From the NCBI GenBank assembly GCA_965249735.1, contig CBDFMS010000020.1, positions 221,278 to 285,277 on the forward strand: a stretch of 64,000 nucleotides of DNA, written 5' to 3'. Under the pieces are notes generated by a model that ran no database searches, was not told the origin of the DNA, and worked only from the letters and a program-made list of their open reading frames with translations. Position 1 is the first letter of the stretch. Every line of letters starts with the position of its first letter. Below, piece after piece: positions 27,563 to 37,457 of this stretch. Both the position numbers and the translations under genes were made by a program. The stretch is from JANQSS01 sp965249735. GTDB taxonomy: Bacteria; Bacteroidota; Bacteroidia; Chitinophagales; Saprospiraceae.

Positions 27563-28036
27563 ATGGAACTCCTATCACAAATAACCTTTGAAACGCTGGT
27601 CTCCTATCATAAACAGGAAGGCCAGGAAGAATTGGCCTATCTAACCATTTTATTTACAGTGATTATTGGCATAATAGGCTTTTTAGGGTCTGCTCAGAAA
27701 ATAGATAGAAACGCCCGATTTTTAATACTTCTTTTCTACGTTGGAATACATTTCACACTGGTTTCATCCTTCATAGGCTCTATGAGAATTCATAGTGCCC
27801 TGCATCAGGAAATAAAAATTTATGTAGAAGCAAACGCTAAGGAATTTCAAAAAGAAAGTCCGCTTGTAGAAGTGCTGAAAACCTTAGAGCCACATAATGA
27901 AAACAACATGAAGATTGCGAGTTATTTATTGCTTGTTTTTGTGGTCCTGTGCATACTCAGTGTAGGTGAAAATAAATTTTTGGACTCGTCCTGGTTGAGT
28001 AAAAAAGCTAAATTCTCGTGGAGAAGGATTAAATGA
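27563..28036 (+). CDS. Small membrane protein, unknown family
   Basis: 157 residues with three hydrophobic segments: LTILFTVIIGIIGFLGSA, ARFLILLFYVGIHFTLVSSF and IASYLLLVFVVLCILSVG. A charged stretch of about 45 residues (EIKIYVEANAKEFQKESP) separates the second and third. I recognise no family. It follows repeat A by 20 bp and precedes a DUF4062-like gene by about 150 bp on the same strand, so the two may work together. Confidence 0.6.
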   Translation: MELLSQITFETLVSYHKQEGQEELAYLTILFTVIIGIIGFLGSAQKIDRNARFLILLFYVGIHFTLVSSFIGSMRIHSALHQEIKIYVEANAKEFQKESPLVEVLKTLEPHNENNMKIASYLLLVFVVLCILSVGENKFLDSSWLSKKAKFSWRRIK

Positions 28037-28183
28037 TAGTCAAACATTAATAGAATTTCTAAATAATAATGGTTGTGATACTTATAATAATAACTGATGA
28101 TCAATAAAGGGAACGCGCTTATTGTATATATATATTCTTATATTTAAGTTAACTATAACCACTAGGAGTTAACTGCCAGCCAT

Positions 28184-28768
28184 ATGTCCGAAATTAAGAA
28201 AATTAAGATTTTTCTGGCCTCATCATCCGATTTGATTGAGGACCGTATAGATTTTGACTTGGCTCTTCAAAATAAAAATGATAAACTTGATAAAAAGGGT
28301 CTATATATTGATCTCATTGTTTGGGAAAATTTTTTAGATCACATTTTTGATAAGGGAACACAAAACGAGTATAATAAGAGCATTCTGGATTGCGATATTT
28401 TTGTAATGCTCTTTTTTACAAAAGTTGGAAAATTTACTTTTGAAGAATTCACAATTGCGCATAACAGTTTCTTAGAAACTGGTAAACCAACGATATTTAC
28501 CTATTTCAAAGATGCACCTATTGATTCTGGGGATATTGATGAATCTGATATCCAAAGTATGTTCGAATTTAAAAAGAAATTAAAAGAGATTAAACATTAT
28601 ATTCCAGAGTACAATAATAGCGATGATTTAATAGATCATTTTTGGCAACAACTGGTTGAGATGGGAATAGTACCCCGAGATCCGTGGTTTAATCCTTGGC
28701 AGACTAAATATATCATTCCTGCTATTTCCGTTATTGCTTTAGTAGTGGCGTGGATATTATGGAGTTAA
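28184..28768 (+). CDS. DUF4062/TIR-like protein with C-terminal membrane anchor
   Basis: 194 residues. The opening IKIFLASSSDLIEDRIDFD matches the DUF4062 start (a TIR-related Rossmann-like domain in bacterial NLR-type proteins), followed by YIDLIVWENF and ILDCDIFVMLFFTKVGKFT, where such domains carry their active-site helix. The C-terminus is a single membrane segment (YIIPAISVIALVVAWILW). In this family the domain usually heads a long STAND protein; here it is short and membrane-tethered, so a stand-alone effector is possible. The start is preceded by AGGAG. Family call moderate, function inferred. Confidence 0.7.
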   Translation: MSEIKKIKIFLASSSDLIEDRIDFDLALQNKNDKLDKKGLYIDLIVWENFLDHIFDKGTQNEYNKSILDCDIFVMLFFTKVGKFTFEEFTIAHNSFLETGKPTIFTYFKDAPIDSGDIDESDIQSMFEFKKKLKEIKHYIPEYNNSDDLIDHFWQQLVEMGIVPRDPWFNPWQTKYIIPAISVIALVVAWILWS

Positions 28769-29253
28769 AAAATTTGAATTAAAACGCATTTTGCAGAAAA
28801 GATTTGAGGGTCATAGCATCCCGATCTTTGGTTAATAACTAACATAAAACAGTTTTTTTAACATCTTTCTATTTAGTGCTTTAGAGCTGTATAATGATCC
28901 CTCATCAGCGGTATTTATTGCTATTTCAATAGTCGGTAAATAGTGCTGTTATCATGAAATTTTTGAATCTCCAGTTTAGACAATCCTGACCATTTTCGAA
29001 TAAATCATGTAAGACTTCAACTTAAATCATCGGATAAGGAAGTACATAAAAGATTCTGGGATAGATTGGCTGGGAATCTAAGTGACTTATCAAAACGTTT
29101 TACAACAACGTGTATAATCCATACCTTTTTATATTTTTGAAAGAAAATCACTAACTTTAAATCGTGTTGATTCCATACTCAGAAATTCAGCCGAATTTCT
29201 CGCAACGAAATCATACACGAACACGTTGGTGATCATTTAAATAAAAATAAAAA
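28769..29253. other. Intergenic stretch, nothing recognised
   Basis: AT-rich, without an open frame of note. TAACTTTA at 29152-29159 and TATTTTTG near 29132 resemble Bacteroidota -7 boxes ahead of the phosphodiesterase gene, but neither has a well-spaced upstream TTG. Confidence 0.35.
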
Positions 29254-30084
29254 ATGAAAAAAACTCCATCTATTCTTGCCCATCGGGGTCTTGTTACTGA
29301 ATACCAGGAAAATACTTTACCAGCTATCCAGAGTGCGGTTGATAACCAATATTGTAATGGCGCTGAATTTGATGTTTTTTTAACCAAAGACCATAAAGTT
29401 GTATTGTTCCATGATGAAAACCTAAAAAGGCTTACTGGTATCGACCGAAGTATTTATGAATTGACCTGGAATGACCTGAAGACTATTCAAATATTACCGG
29501 AAATAGAAGTTGATGGTGGAATTCGAAAATATACAGGACCAGCTAATATCCCTTTATTGGAGGAGGTCCTGGAAACTATAAAGGGGAAAGATTTTTTCGT
29601 AGATATTGAACTGAAGGCATATGCTCCAAGTTGGACTAAGCGGAAAGTAGGAAGGGAAGTAGCAAAAATCGTTAAACATATGGAAATGCTTAATCAGATA
29701 GTTTGTACCTCCTTTAATTTTTTCATGCTTTATGATCTGGAAAAGACACACCGTCCTACTTCTACTGGCTATGCCTATGATGACAATATGCCTCTTTCCC
29801 TGAAGGTGCTCAATTGGTTGATGGAATCCAATGCAATAGGCAGATTGGTTTATTCTAATGCTGTCTGCTCAGAATATACGCTGATCGATAAAGATACGAT
29901 TGAAAAGTACCATAGGCGGGATATGCAAGTTGGGTGTTTCACCCTATATCCCCTAATGCCAGGAGAAATGCCTGCAGAAAAAAAAGCCCTTTACAGCAAG
30001 GAAGTAAAACGCCTGGCTGAATTAGGGGTGGACTGGATTGAGACAGATCAACCAGAGTTGGTATGGAAGGATTTGGATGATTGA
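29254..30084 (+). CDS. Glycerophosphodiester phosphodiesterase family protein
   Basis: 276 residues, a TIM-barrel GDPD. Signature residues are present: H10-R11 (ILAHRG), E19-N20 (YQENTL), E38 and D40 (GAEFDVFL), H53-D54 (LFHDENLKRLTG), a further metal/substrate strand DIELKAY, and the C-terminal GVDWIETDQPELV. GDPDs cleave glycerophosphodiesters to alcohol plus glycerol-3-phosphate. No signal peptide, so cytoplasmic; the exact substrate is unknown. Stand-alone gene, intact. Confidence 0.9.
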   Translation: MKKTPSILAHRGLVTEYQENTLPAIQSAVDNQYCNGAEFDVFLTKDHKVVLFHDENLKRLTGIDRSIYELTWNDLKTIQILPEIEVDGGIRKYTGPANIPLLEEVLETIKGKDFFVDIELKAYAPSWTKRKVGREVAKIVKHMEMLNQIVCTSFNFFMLYDLEKTHRPTSTGYAYDDNMPLSLKVLNWLMESNAIGRLVYSNAVCSEYTLIDKDTIEKYHRRDMQVGCFTLYPLMPGEMPAEKKALYSKEVKRLAELGVDWIETDQPELVWKDLDD

Positions 30085-30112
30085 AGGAATCTTAAAACGA
30101 TCACCAATACCA

Positions 30113-30152
30113 GCTACCTGTCCATACTCCTAAACGTCGCACAGCAGGTAGC
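30113..30152 (+). terminator. Hairpin after the phosphodiesterase gene
   Basis: Perfect 8-bp inverted repeat GCTACCTG (30113-30120) and CAGGTAGC (30145-30152) with a 24-nt loop, 29 bp after the stop. No U-tract follows, so intrinsic termination is uncertain. It could instead belong to the repeat A surroundings: its loop holds CTCCTAAACGTCGCA, which recurs at about 61087. Confidence 0.35.
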
Positions 30153-30162
30153 TCCACCGCGC

Positions 30163-30404
30163 TCTTCAATAATGCTTTCATTCGAGATCATTTACTCATT
30201 CGCCTCACAAACCATGTCCTAAAACAAGAAACACCCTACGCGCATTATGTAACGTGTCTTTTGCATTTCCCGTCAGTCTGGTGTAACTTACACATCGCCA
30301 CGATGCCGCCACGATGCCGGGTATTTCTAATATATGAGGTATACTCGGAATATTGAATATAGAATAAGCGATATTTCCGGAATGGTGGCGGGTATATGGA
30401 TGTT
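30163..30404 (+). repeat. Dispersed repeat family A, copy 3
   Basis: Third copy of the 240-bp element, with the same GTGTAACTTACAC palindrome, GGGTATTTCTAATATATGA block and GGCGGGTATATGGATGTT end. It is a little more diverged around TATTGAATATAGAATAAGC. It ends 25 bp before the esterase start at 30430. Confidence 0.83.
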
Positions 30405-30429
30405 CACTGACATTAACAAATATAAAGAA

Positions 30430-31374
30430 ATGAAAAATATTGTTTTATCTCTATTAATTATAATAATAGCTATTGGGGCATGCGAAAACGATGAAACGCT
30501 GATTCCGGATTTTGTTATAGGCAGAAATGATTATACTACATTGATAGATGGAGATAAACGGGAGTATATCGTCCATGTACCTACAGGTTATGATGAAAAC
30601 AATCCAACACCTGTAGTATTTATGCTTCATGGGGGGGGTGGAAATGGCGAAAACCCTTATAATAATTCGGGTTGGAAAGAAATGGGAGATATGGACAATA
30701 TTATTACAGTGTTTCCTACATCCTGGAATTACTGCAGAATTGATCACACCGGCTTTGAAGATGAGATAACAAAATGGAATGGTTTTACAGGAGCGATGAA
30801 CTTATGCGTGGGTGAAACACCTCGTAATGATGTTAAGTTTCTTTCACAAGTCATTACTGAACTCCATCAAAGGCTAAATGTGGATTCTAAAAGAATTTAT
30901 ATGGTGGGATTTTCAAGTGGTGCACGAATGGCCTTGAGATGTGCAGTCGAGATCAGCGATTTATTAGCTGCGATAGTACAATCCTCGGGGACTCATACAA
31001 TTGACACGGTTTTTACCCCAATTCGAAATATACCAATTACCTTGGAATTGGGTAATCGGGATAATGTTTGGTTTAACAATGGAATTTTTCCTCCATTGTC
31101 ATCATTTGACAGCTTACTGACTTACATACCCATTTTCAAAAGCGTAATAGAAATTCACTCTAGGTCATTTGATTATGAATCTGCGTACAAGTTAACTGGA
31201 GATCCAAGTTTTGTCCTAACTGCAACATTTGAGAGTATTCCTCCTGAAGAAAATAGGGAGTTTTATTTTAGCTTAATTAATGGGCTGGATCATTCTTACC
31301 CAAATACTGTTAATCATTCGATTTACGGTGCCGAAAGACATTGGGATTGGATGAAACAATATACCTTGCCATAA
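30430..31374 (+). CDS. Secreted lipoprotein esterase (PHB-depolymerase/feruloyl-esterase-like)
   Basis: I start at ATG 30430 (MKNIVLSLLIIIIAIGAC), which gives a lipobox with C18; the frame is open further up through repeat A but that part is not coding. 314 residues. The alpha/beta-hydrolase signs are VVFMLHGGGGNGENP (oxyanion loop), the nucleophile elbow VGFSSGARMAL with S162, and a late His in NGLDHSYPNT. This is the LpqC/PHB-depolymerase-like esterase group. Probable surface or periplasmic lipoprotein. Substrate unknown. Confidence 0.82.
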   Translation: MKNIVLSLLIIIIAIGACENDETLIPDFVIGRNDYTTLIDGDKREYIVHVPTGYDENNPTPVVFMLHGGGGNGENPYNNSGWKEMGDMDNIITVFPTSWNYCRIDHTGFEDEITKWNGFTGAMNLCVGETPRNDVKFLSQVITELHQRLNVDSKRIYMVGFSSGARMALRCAVEISDLLAAIVQSSGTHTIDTVFTPIRNIPITLELGNRDNVWFNNGIFPPLSSFDSLLTYIPIFKSVIEIHSRSFDYESAYKLTGDPSFVLTATFESIPPEENREFYFSLINGLDHSYPNTVNHSIYGAERHWDWMKQYTLP

Positions 31375-31418
31375 ATATGGAAATGAACTCATAAACGTTT
31401 GGAAACGTCAGTGAACAA

Positions 31419-31466
31419 AACATATGCCGCCCATCCTTCCCATTGGGTCAGGCCGTCGCATATGTT
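31419..31466. repeat. Inverted repeat AACATATGC ... GCATATGTT
   Basis: Perfect 9-bp arms (31419-31427 and 31458-31466) around a 30-nt loop. It lies between the esterase and a tiny frame. Similar intergenic hairpins end many accessory genes in Bacteroidota, but I cannot assign it a role. Confidence 0.5.
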
Positions 31467-31485
31467 AACGTTGTACAAAATCAAT

Positions 31486-31677
31486 ATGAAAGAAATTTTA
31501 ATTACAACGGAAATACTTTTAGAAAGATATTTAAATTTTAAAGTTTCCGGCAATCATTCTATCCATAAAATTACGCTCGCTGAATTTGAAGTGTGGACTT
31601 CTAAGGTAGAAAGGTATTTAAGAAATATTACGACTAAGACTACCCGAACAAATGAGATTCAAAATTGGAGGCAATAA
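31486..31677 (+). CDS. Possible small protein, unknown
   Basis: 63 residues from ATG 31486: MKEILITTEILLERYLNFK then HKITLAEFEVWTSKVERYLR, helical and coding-like in composition. No family recognised and no conserved context. Downstream, up to 32015, another short frame (31652-31888) overlaps it but is not convincing. Confidence 0.3.
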   Translation: MKEILITTEILLERYLNFKVSGNHSIHKITLAEFEVWTSKVERYLRNITTKTTRTNEIQNWRQ

Positions 31678-32015
31678 TTTATCAAAAAGCAACATGTCAA
31701 TTCCTGTTTTTTATACACCACAAAAGAATGAAGGAATTAATGTTTGTGATGGAGACGGTCAAAATAATTACTCTTTTGAAATGTTTATAAATCATAAACC
31801 CAAAAAAGTTCAACAATTTTGTTTTATATTAGACGTCAGGAGGAATTCTTGTCCTGAGATGGAAGTATTATGCGCCCAGCACGAATAGAACAACCGTTGA
31901 GACGTCTTTTTTTTCCGATCAGTGATGAAATTCATTTGGACAAATTCAATTGAATTTGCCCAAACAAGCTTATTGGAGACATTAATGAGCCGATCGATCT
32001 CACAAACCCGAATCC

Positions 32016-35000
32016 ATGAAAAAAATAAAAATTACCGGCCAAAGAACGGAAGAGTCCAGACCCTGGCTTAGACGCCTTGAAGATTCCGGTGGTATAAAAA
32101 ACACGAGGACCTATGAGGTCTTTAGGACCCGGGACACAGATAAGGTCAACATTCTGGAACTATCTGAGGAAACCGAAATGAGTTATCTCGAGTTCAAAGA
32201 TGGCACAAAGTGGCTAGGAAGAACTGAAGAAGTTTCACGAATATTTAAGGATTATAAGAGCATGCGAGGTCTGGAAGAAGCGACTCGTGATAGCGACGGT
32301 GATGAGGATATATATACGTTACCAACGGATATAGTTGGTGACGACCCATCACGGGGCCTCTTGAAGACAATAGGCGTCCATTTTTTTAGTGTATTCAAAT
32401 CGGCATTGCCAAAGGTTGGCGTAACCATACTGGCTCAACAATTAGACCGTCATCTGATTTCCATAACCAACCTGTTTCGCGTTAACGAGAAGCTTCAGCT
32501 CATCAACTATGATGCTCCACAAATCGATCCAAATGTCCCTTATCTGTTGCTCCTCCATGGCACAATATCCAGCACCGTACGAAGTTTTGGTGACTTAATC
32601 AACGAGCAAGGCCAACTTTGGCCGCAAATATATTCAGCGTATAACGGTAATGTGTTGGCATTTGAGCATCATACGCTACATAAAAGTCCATTGGAAAATG
32701 CGCTTGAACTTATTAAAAGACTTCCGGATAATATTGACCTGCATATTTTAAGTCATTCCCGGGGAGGGTTGATCGCGGAAATTCTTGCGCGGGTGCACAC
32801 CAGCAACCAGGTGTTTACCGAAGAAGAAATATCCATCTTACAAAATGCAGAACGCACAGATGACATTAATATCATCACGAACATTAGGGAACAATTAATT
32901 AAGAAATCCTTGCGTGTTAGTAAGGTCATCAGAGTTGCCTGTCCGGCAGAAGGAACTGAACTGTTGTCCAACAAATTAAATACGTTTTTCAATGTCATCA
33001 TTAACCTCACCGAATTTACTCCAAGTGTAACCGGGCAAACAATCAACCAGGTTGCTGATATTCTACTTCAGATTATCGAGCAAAAGGATGATCCTTCGGT
33101 ATTACCCGGGTTAGAAGCCATGAAATCCACTTCCCTATTTAATCGACTGATGAACAATCGGGAGTTTGCCGTGAATAGCCGTCTCTCTATCGTTTCAGCT
33201 CAATCTAATATCCGGGGTGGTATGTTAAAAGGGCTGGCATATATTTTAACCAATTTAATTCACTGGAAAGCAAATGACTTCGTTATTGACACCAGGTCTA
33301 TGTATGCCGGCATGCCGCGCTCTGCACCGGTTCGTCATCTCAAAATTAAGTCCGATGAAATTCATCACTTATCATTCTTTCGTCAAGCAGAAGTGCAATC
33401 CTCCATAAAAATGGAATTGATTGGTAATCCGGATAACAATCAGTTTGAAGAAAGATCAGCCAAACCGAGACCAACAAGCAGGTCCGGGAGACGTGCTTCC
33501 AAAAAAGATATTACACATACCAAACCCGTCATATTGCTGATTCCAGGATTGATGGGATCTGTTCTCTCAGGAAAGAATGATAGTGCTGCTTACTGGTTAG
33601 ACGAACAATGCGTCGCAGGAAAAGCACCACATTTATCCATATTCAATGAAAACATTGAACCCTCAAATTTGGTCAGTTCGTCGTACTCCGATCTTGAGAA
33701 TTATTTTTTGGATAAAGATTTTGAAGTAGAGATATTTCCATATGACTGGAGAAACTCATTGAGAGAATCAGGCCAGAAGTTAAAAGATAGAATTTCGGAT
33801 ATTCTCAAGAAAACAGGTGAAAATGTAAACGAACATATTCCAATAAAAATTATTGCTCACTCAACCGGAGGGTTGTTGATCAGGGATTTGATGATCAATC
33901 ACGAGGACGATTACAGACAATTTTCTGAACGAGCAGGGTTTAAAATTCTCATGCTGGGAACACCCTGGAAGGGAACATATAAAATTGCCCAGTTTCTAAT
34001 GGGGCAAGGCCTTATGTTTTCAGCAGTGAGAAACCTGTTTCAATGGGATAACGAGAATGAAATCAGGGACACATTCGCTTCTTTTGAAGGATTAATAGAA
34101 CTACTTCCCCAGAGCACACATCACAAATACAGCGATGAAATAATAGAGTTTTCCAACGCTGGCGATTGGAAAAAACTTGCAAAAAAAATTGGTGCTAAAT
34201 GGAAGGATTTGTCGGTAGATCAACTGGCAAGTGTAAAACGTTATTGGAAGAAAGCTGCCAAATTGGATGAGAAGACGTCAAAAGATTTGTTCAAAAATGT
34301 CATCTACATTGCAGGTCAATCGGAAGATACACTCAATCGATATTATTTTGATGAAGAGAAAACAGTAGCACTACAATTTGGCACAACTCCTCTTGGTGAT
34401 GGAATAACAACATGGGAGCGTGGAATTCCAATTCATGCATCCCTTACCTATTTTACGAACACCTCCAACGGTAGCCTGACGACTGACGGGTCATTATTTA
34501 ATGCATACCACGAAATTTTGGCGTTGGGTAGTACGTCCGACCCAACCATGAAATTACATTCGAATATTTCTGGTGCTCCACACCGAGATTCGTCGCTGGC
34601 CTCAACGCTATCCACCGCGAGCGCCTATACGCGTATCGAAGCAGATTTATTTGATAATTACGATAAGAAACAAAATGAAGAGGATGAACACTGTGGCATA
34701 TTGAAAATCGATGTGGTCTGCGCTGATTTAGTAAAATCGAAATACCCGGTGATGGTTGGCCATATCAAAGGGCCTGTTTTACAAGGTGCTGAATGGGCAG
34801 TTAATGGTGCACTAAGTGGAAAACCTGAAATGATGTTGCGCCTGGGATTATATCCTGACGAAAAAGAAACAAGCGAGATTCTAGCAGGGAATGATGCCTC
34901 AAACTTCAAAGGGGCGATCATCATTGGTCTTGGTCAATTAGAAAACATCACCAGCTTTGTCATCGAGTGTTCCGTCAAACAGGCCGTGTTGAAATACGTT

Positions 35001-37457
35001 TTTGAATCCATTGACGGCTCTTCACCAGATTCTAATGGCAAGTTGATGGAGAAAGCGATTTCGACAGTACTTATGAGTTCGCATTATGGAAATCTGAGCA
35101 CAGAGTCGTCAGTTGAGTCCATTCTTCGTGGTGTTATTAGTGCAAATGAAACCTTGAAAAATGAAGGTAGTCCTATTTGCATAGGGAGATTGGAGTATGT
35201 CGAATTATACGAGGATAAAGCACGGGCGGCTTTTCTGTTCTTAAAAGAATTAGAAAGACAAAATACAAATCTTGAAATTCAATTAACTGATAAAATATCA
35301 AACAGACTCGGTTCAAGGGTGCGAATTCACATGGACCGAACCTCTGAATTTCATCAGCGATACACGGTGACATTAAAGCAAGATTCCAAAAAGAATATTA
35401 TCGATATTGACAAATTTATAGCGGAAAAAAAGCGTAATGAAAATGCTGAATTTTTCCCTATTCGAGGTTTGGAGTTCAGATCTTATGCCGGTTTGGCGAG
35501 AGAAGAAAAGGTAGAAGATTATGCGAATCACTATTTGATTCATACCCTGGTAGAAGGAATACCTGATAAAAAATGGAATAAAAGACTATCCAAAGCACTT
35601 TTCGAAATGCTCATCCCGAATGAGTTCAAAAGCAATTTTAAACGACAATCAAATATCTTGCTCGTTTTGGATAAAGAAACAGCTCAATACCCCTGGGAAA
35701 TGCTGACGCCAATTATCGATATGGATGAGCCCCTTTGTGTCAGGGCCTCTATGATACGTCAATTCACAACGGATGATTATCCGGCAAGTCTGTCATTTGT
35801 AAATAAGAAAACAGCTTTCTTATTGGGCAATCCCGACACGAAAGGAATATATGAAGAATTACCAGGTGCAGAAGAAGAAGTCAAAACCATTGCCAATATT
35901 TTAAAGAAAAATCAATATGCCCTGGCATATGATCCCGAACGAATTAAAAAGCCCTCAGATTACATTATGGATTTGTATGCTGATGAATATCGAATTATTC
36001 ATATAGCAGCACATGGGGTTTTCAATTCAGGCGATGAAGATCTTGAAGAAGGACAAGACCATACGGCTGGAAAATCCAAAATAATTATCGGTCCACGGCA
36101 TCAAGATATCATTACCACAGAAGACCTGTGTAAAATGAACTATACACCGGAACTCGCTTTTATTAATTGTTGTCATTTAGCGAAATTTAATCCGGAACAG
36201 GAAGAATTATATAGCAATCGATATAAGATTGCTGCTTCGATTGGTCTCTCTTTATTGCGTCATGGCTATAAAATGGTCATTGTTGCAGGATGGGCCGTTA
36301 ATGATCGTGCGGCCCGAGTCTTTGCAGAAACTTTTTATGAAAAACTATTCAGTGGCGACACATTCAGTATGGCGGTGCGTGGAGCGCGAAAAGCGTGTTT
36401 CGAAGCTGATAGAAAAGGAAATACCTGGGGCGCCTACCAATGCTATGGAAACCCGGATTACACGCTAAGTGGAGCAGGAAATTATAAAGATGACGATTCG
36501 CCATACAATGTTGCCCTGGAGGCCATTGTCGATCTTAGGAATTTTCGAAATAAGGTAGAGACAAAAAAAGGGAAACCATTAGAGTATTTTAGCAAATGGC
36601 TGGACAAGATATCGCAACGTATCACGTATTCTAATTTCAGTGATCACCCTGAAATTTTAGAAATGGAAGCAGAATGTCACGCTGAAATTCTGCAATGGAA
36701 GCGAGCCCTTGAATTATACGAAAAGCTCTTTGAGGGCAGCCACACCTATACGCTCAGTGCGCATGAACAATACTATAATATTAAGGCCAGACATGCATGC
36801 AACTATCCAAGAGGAGAGGAAAGTCTGGATGAGATTGATAGTGCCATAGCTGGTCTAAAACATATGCTTGGATTTAGACAAACACCGGAAGGCAACAACT
36901 TGCTCGGTAGTGCCTACAAGCGCTTGTATTTGCTCAACGAAAAGCATCTTGAATTGGCCAACATGGTTAAATACTATGAGAAGGCCTATCTACTGGCCAA
37001 ATCTGACAACATCGCTGACTACTATTACCCGTTATTCGCCTACCTCCTGGCCCTATATTTCCAACACGATGAAAGTGCCGTGCAGAAAGAAGTTATCACA
37101 AAGATCGCACCAGGAGCGAAGAATAACTATATGTCTTTCTATGACCGAACAGAGGATGAGTTGAACAATTTCCGCATCGCTGAAAATTTTTGGGACGAGA
37201 TTTCATTAATGTCAGTCTATCAATATCAGTTTATTGTTGCGAACAATGAAAAAAACATGTCTAAGATATTGAATAAAATGAAAACGATGTATAGAAAAGC
37301 CTGGAAATTAGGAGGTACATTTAAGCAACGCTCTTCTGAAATAGAACATATAAAATTTATCATTAAAGCGCTGAGTAAAAAGAAGAAAGGAGTGGTTATT
37401 AAAGAACAAAAAATAAAAGAACTTATAAACTTCAGAATGTATTTAGAGAAAACGTGA
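32016..37457 (+). CDS. Multidomain protein: two alpha/beta-hydrolases plus CHAT protease
   Basis: 1813 residues. First hydrolase (about 175-430) with YLLLLHGTISS and nucleophile S248 in LSHSRGG. Second, LCAT-like (about 505-800), with VILLIPGLMGS and S616 in AHSTGG. A middle domain (about 890-1010) has VMVGHIKGPVLQGAEWAVN and GAIIIGLGQLENIT. The CHAT domain (about 1240-1500) has H1333 in HIAAHGVFNS and C1386 in FINCCHLAK, the His-Cys pair of caspase-like proteases. The last 300 residues are TPR-like helices. Large CHAT-lipase proteins are a known predicted conflict family. It overlaps the next gene by 4 bp, so a caspase-subtilase is its coupled partner. Cytoplasmic; no signal peptide. Confidence 0.87.
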   Translation: MKKIKITGQRTEESRPWLRRLEDSGGIKNTRTYEVFRTRDTDKVNILELSEETEMSYLEFKDGTKWLGRTEEVSRIFKDYKSMRGLEEATRDSDGDEDIYTLPTDIVGDDPSRGLLKTIGVHFFSVFKSALPKVGVTILAQQLDRHLISITNLFRVNEKLQLINYDAPQIDPNVPYLLLLHGTISSTVRSFGDLINEQGQLWPQIYSAYNGNVLAFEHHTLHKSPLENALELIKRLPDNIDLHILSHSRGGLIAEILARVHTSNQVFTEEEISILQNAERTDDINIITNIREQLIKKSLRVSKVIRVACPAEGTELLSNKLNTFFNVIINLTEFTPSVTGQTINQVADILLQIIEQKDDPSVLPGLEAMKSTSLFNRLMNNREFAVNSRLSIVSAQSNIRGGMLKGLAYILTNLIHWKANDFVIDTRSMYAGMPRSAPVRHLKIKSDEIHHLSFFRQAEVQSSIKMELIGNPDNNQFEERSAKPRPTSRSGRRASKKDITHTKPVILLIPGLMGSVLSGKNDSAAYWLDEQCVAGKAPHLSIFNENIEPSNLVSSSYSDLENYFLDKDFEVEIFPYDWRNSLRESGQKLKDRISDILKKTGENVNEHIPIKIIAHSTGGLLIRDLMINHEDDYRQFSERAGFKILMLGTPWKGTYKIAQFLMGQGLMFSAVRNLFQWDNENEIRDTFASFEGLIELLPQSTHHKYSDEIIEFSNAGDWKKLAKKIGAKWKDLSVDQLASVKRYWKKAAKLDEKTSKDLFKNVIYIAGQSEDTLNRYYFDEEKTVALQFGTTPLGDGITTWERGIPIHASLTYFTNTSNGSLTTDGSLFNAYHEILALGSTSDPTMKLHSNISGAPHRDSSLASTLSTASAYTRIEADLFDNYDKKQNEEDEHCGILKIDVVCADLVKSKYPVMVGHIKGPVLQGAEWAVNGALSGKPEMMLRLGLYPDEKETSEILAGNDASNFKGAIIIGLGQLENITSFVIECSVKQAVLKYVFESIDGSSPDSNGKLMEKAISTVLMSSHYGNLSTESSVESILRGVISANETLKNEGSPICIGRLEYVELYEDKARAAFLFLKELERQNTNLEIQLTDKISNRLGSRVRIHMDRTSEFHQRYTVTLKQDSKKNIIDIDKFIAEKKRNENAEFFPIRGLEFRSYAGLAREEKVEDYANHYLIHTLVEGIPDKKWNKRLSKALFEMLIPNEFKSNFKRQSNILLVLDKETAQYPWEMLTPIIDMDEPLCVRASMIRQFTTDDYPASLSFVNKKTAFLLGNPDTKGIYEELPGAEEEVKTIANILKKNQYALAYDPERIKKPSDYIMDLYADEYRIIHIAAHGVFNSGDEDLEEGQDHTAGKSKIIIGPRHQDIITTEDLCKMNYTPELAFINCCHLAKFNPEQEELYSNRYKIAASIGLSLLRHGYKMVIVAGWAVNDRAARVFAETFYEKLFSGDTFSMAVRGARKACFEADRKGNTWGAYQCYGNPDYTLSGAGNYKDDDSPYNVALEAIVDLRNFRNKVETKKGKPLEYFSKWLDKISQRITYSNFSDHPEILEMEAECHAEILQWKRALELYEKLFEGSHTYTLSAHEQYYNIKARHACNYPRGEESLDEIDSAIAGLKHMLGFRQTPEGNNLLGSAYKRLYLLNEKHLELANMVKYYEKAYLLAKSDNIADYYYPLFAYLLALYFQHDESAVQKEVITKIAPGAKNNYMSFYDRTEDELNNFRIAENFWDEISLMSVYQYQFIVANNEKNMSKILNKMKTMYRKAWKLGGTFKQRSSEIEHIKFIIKALSKKKKGVVIKEQKIKELINFRMYLEKT

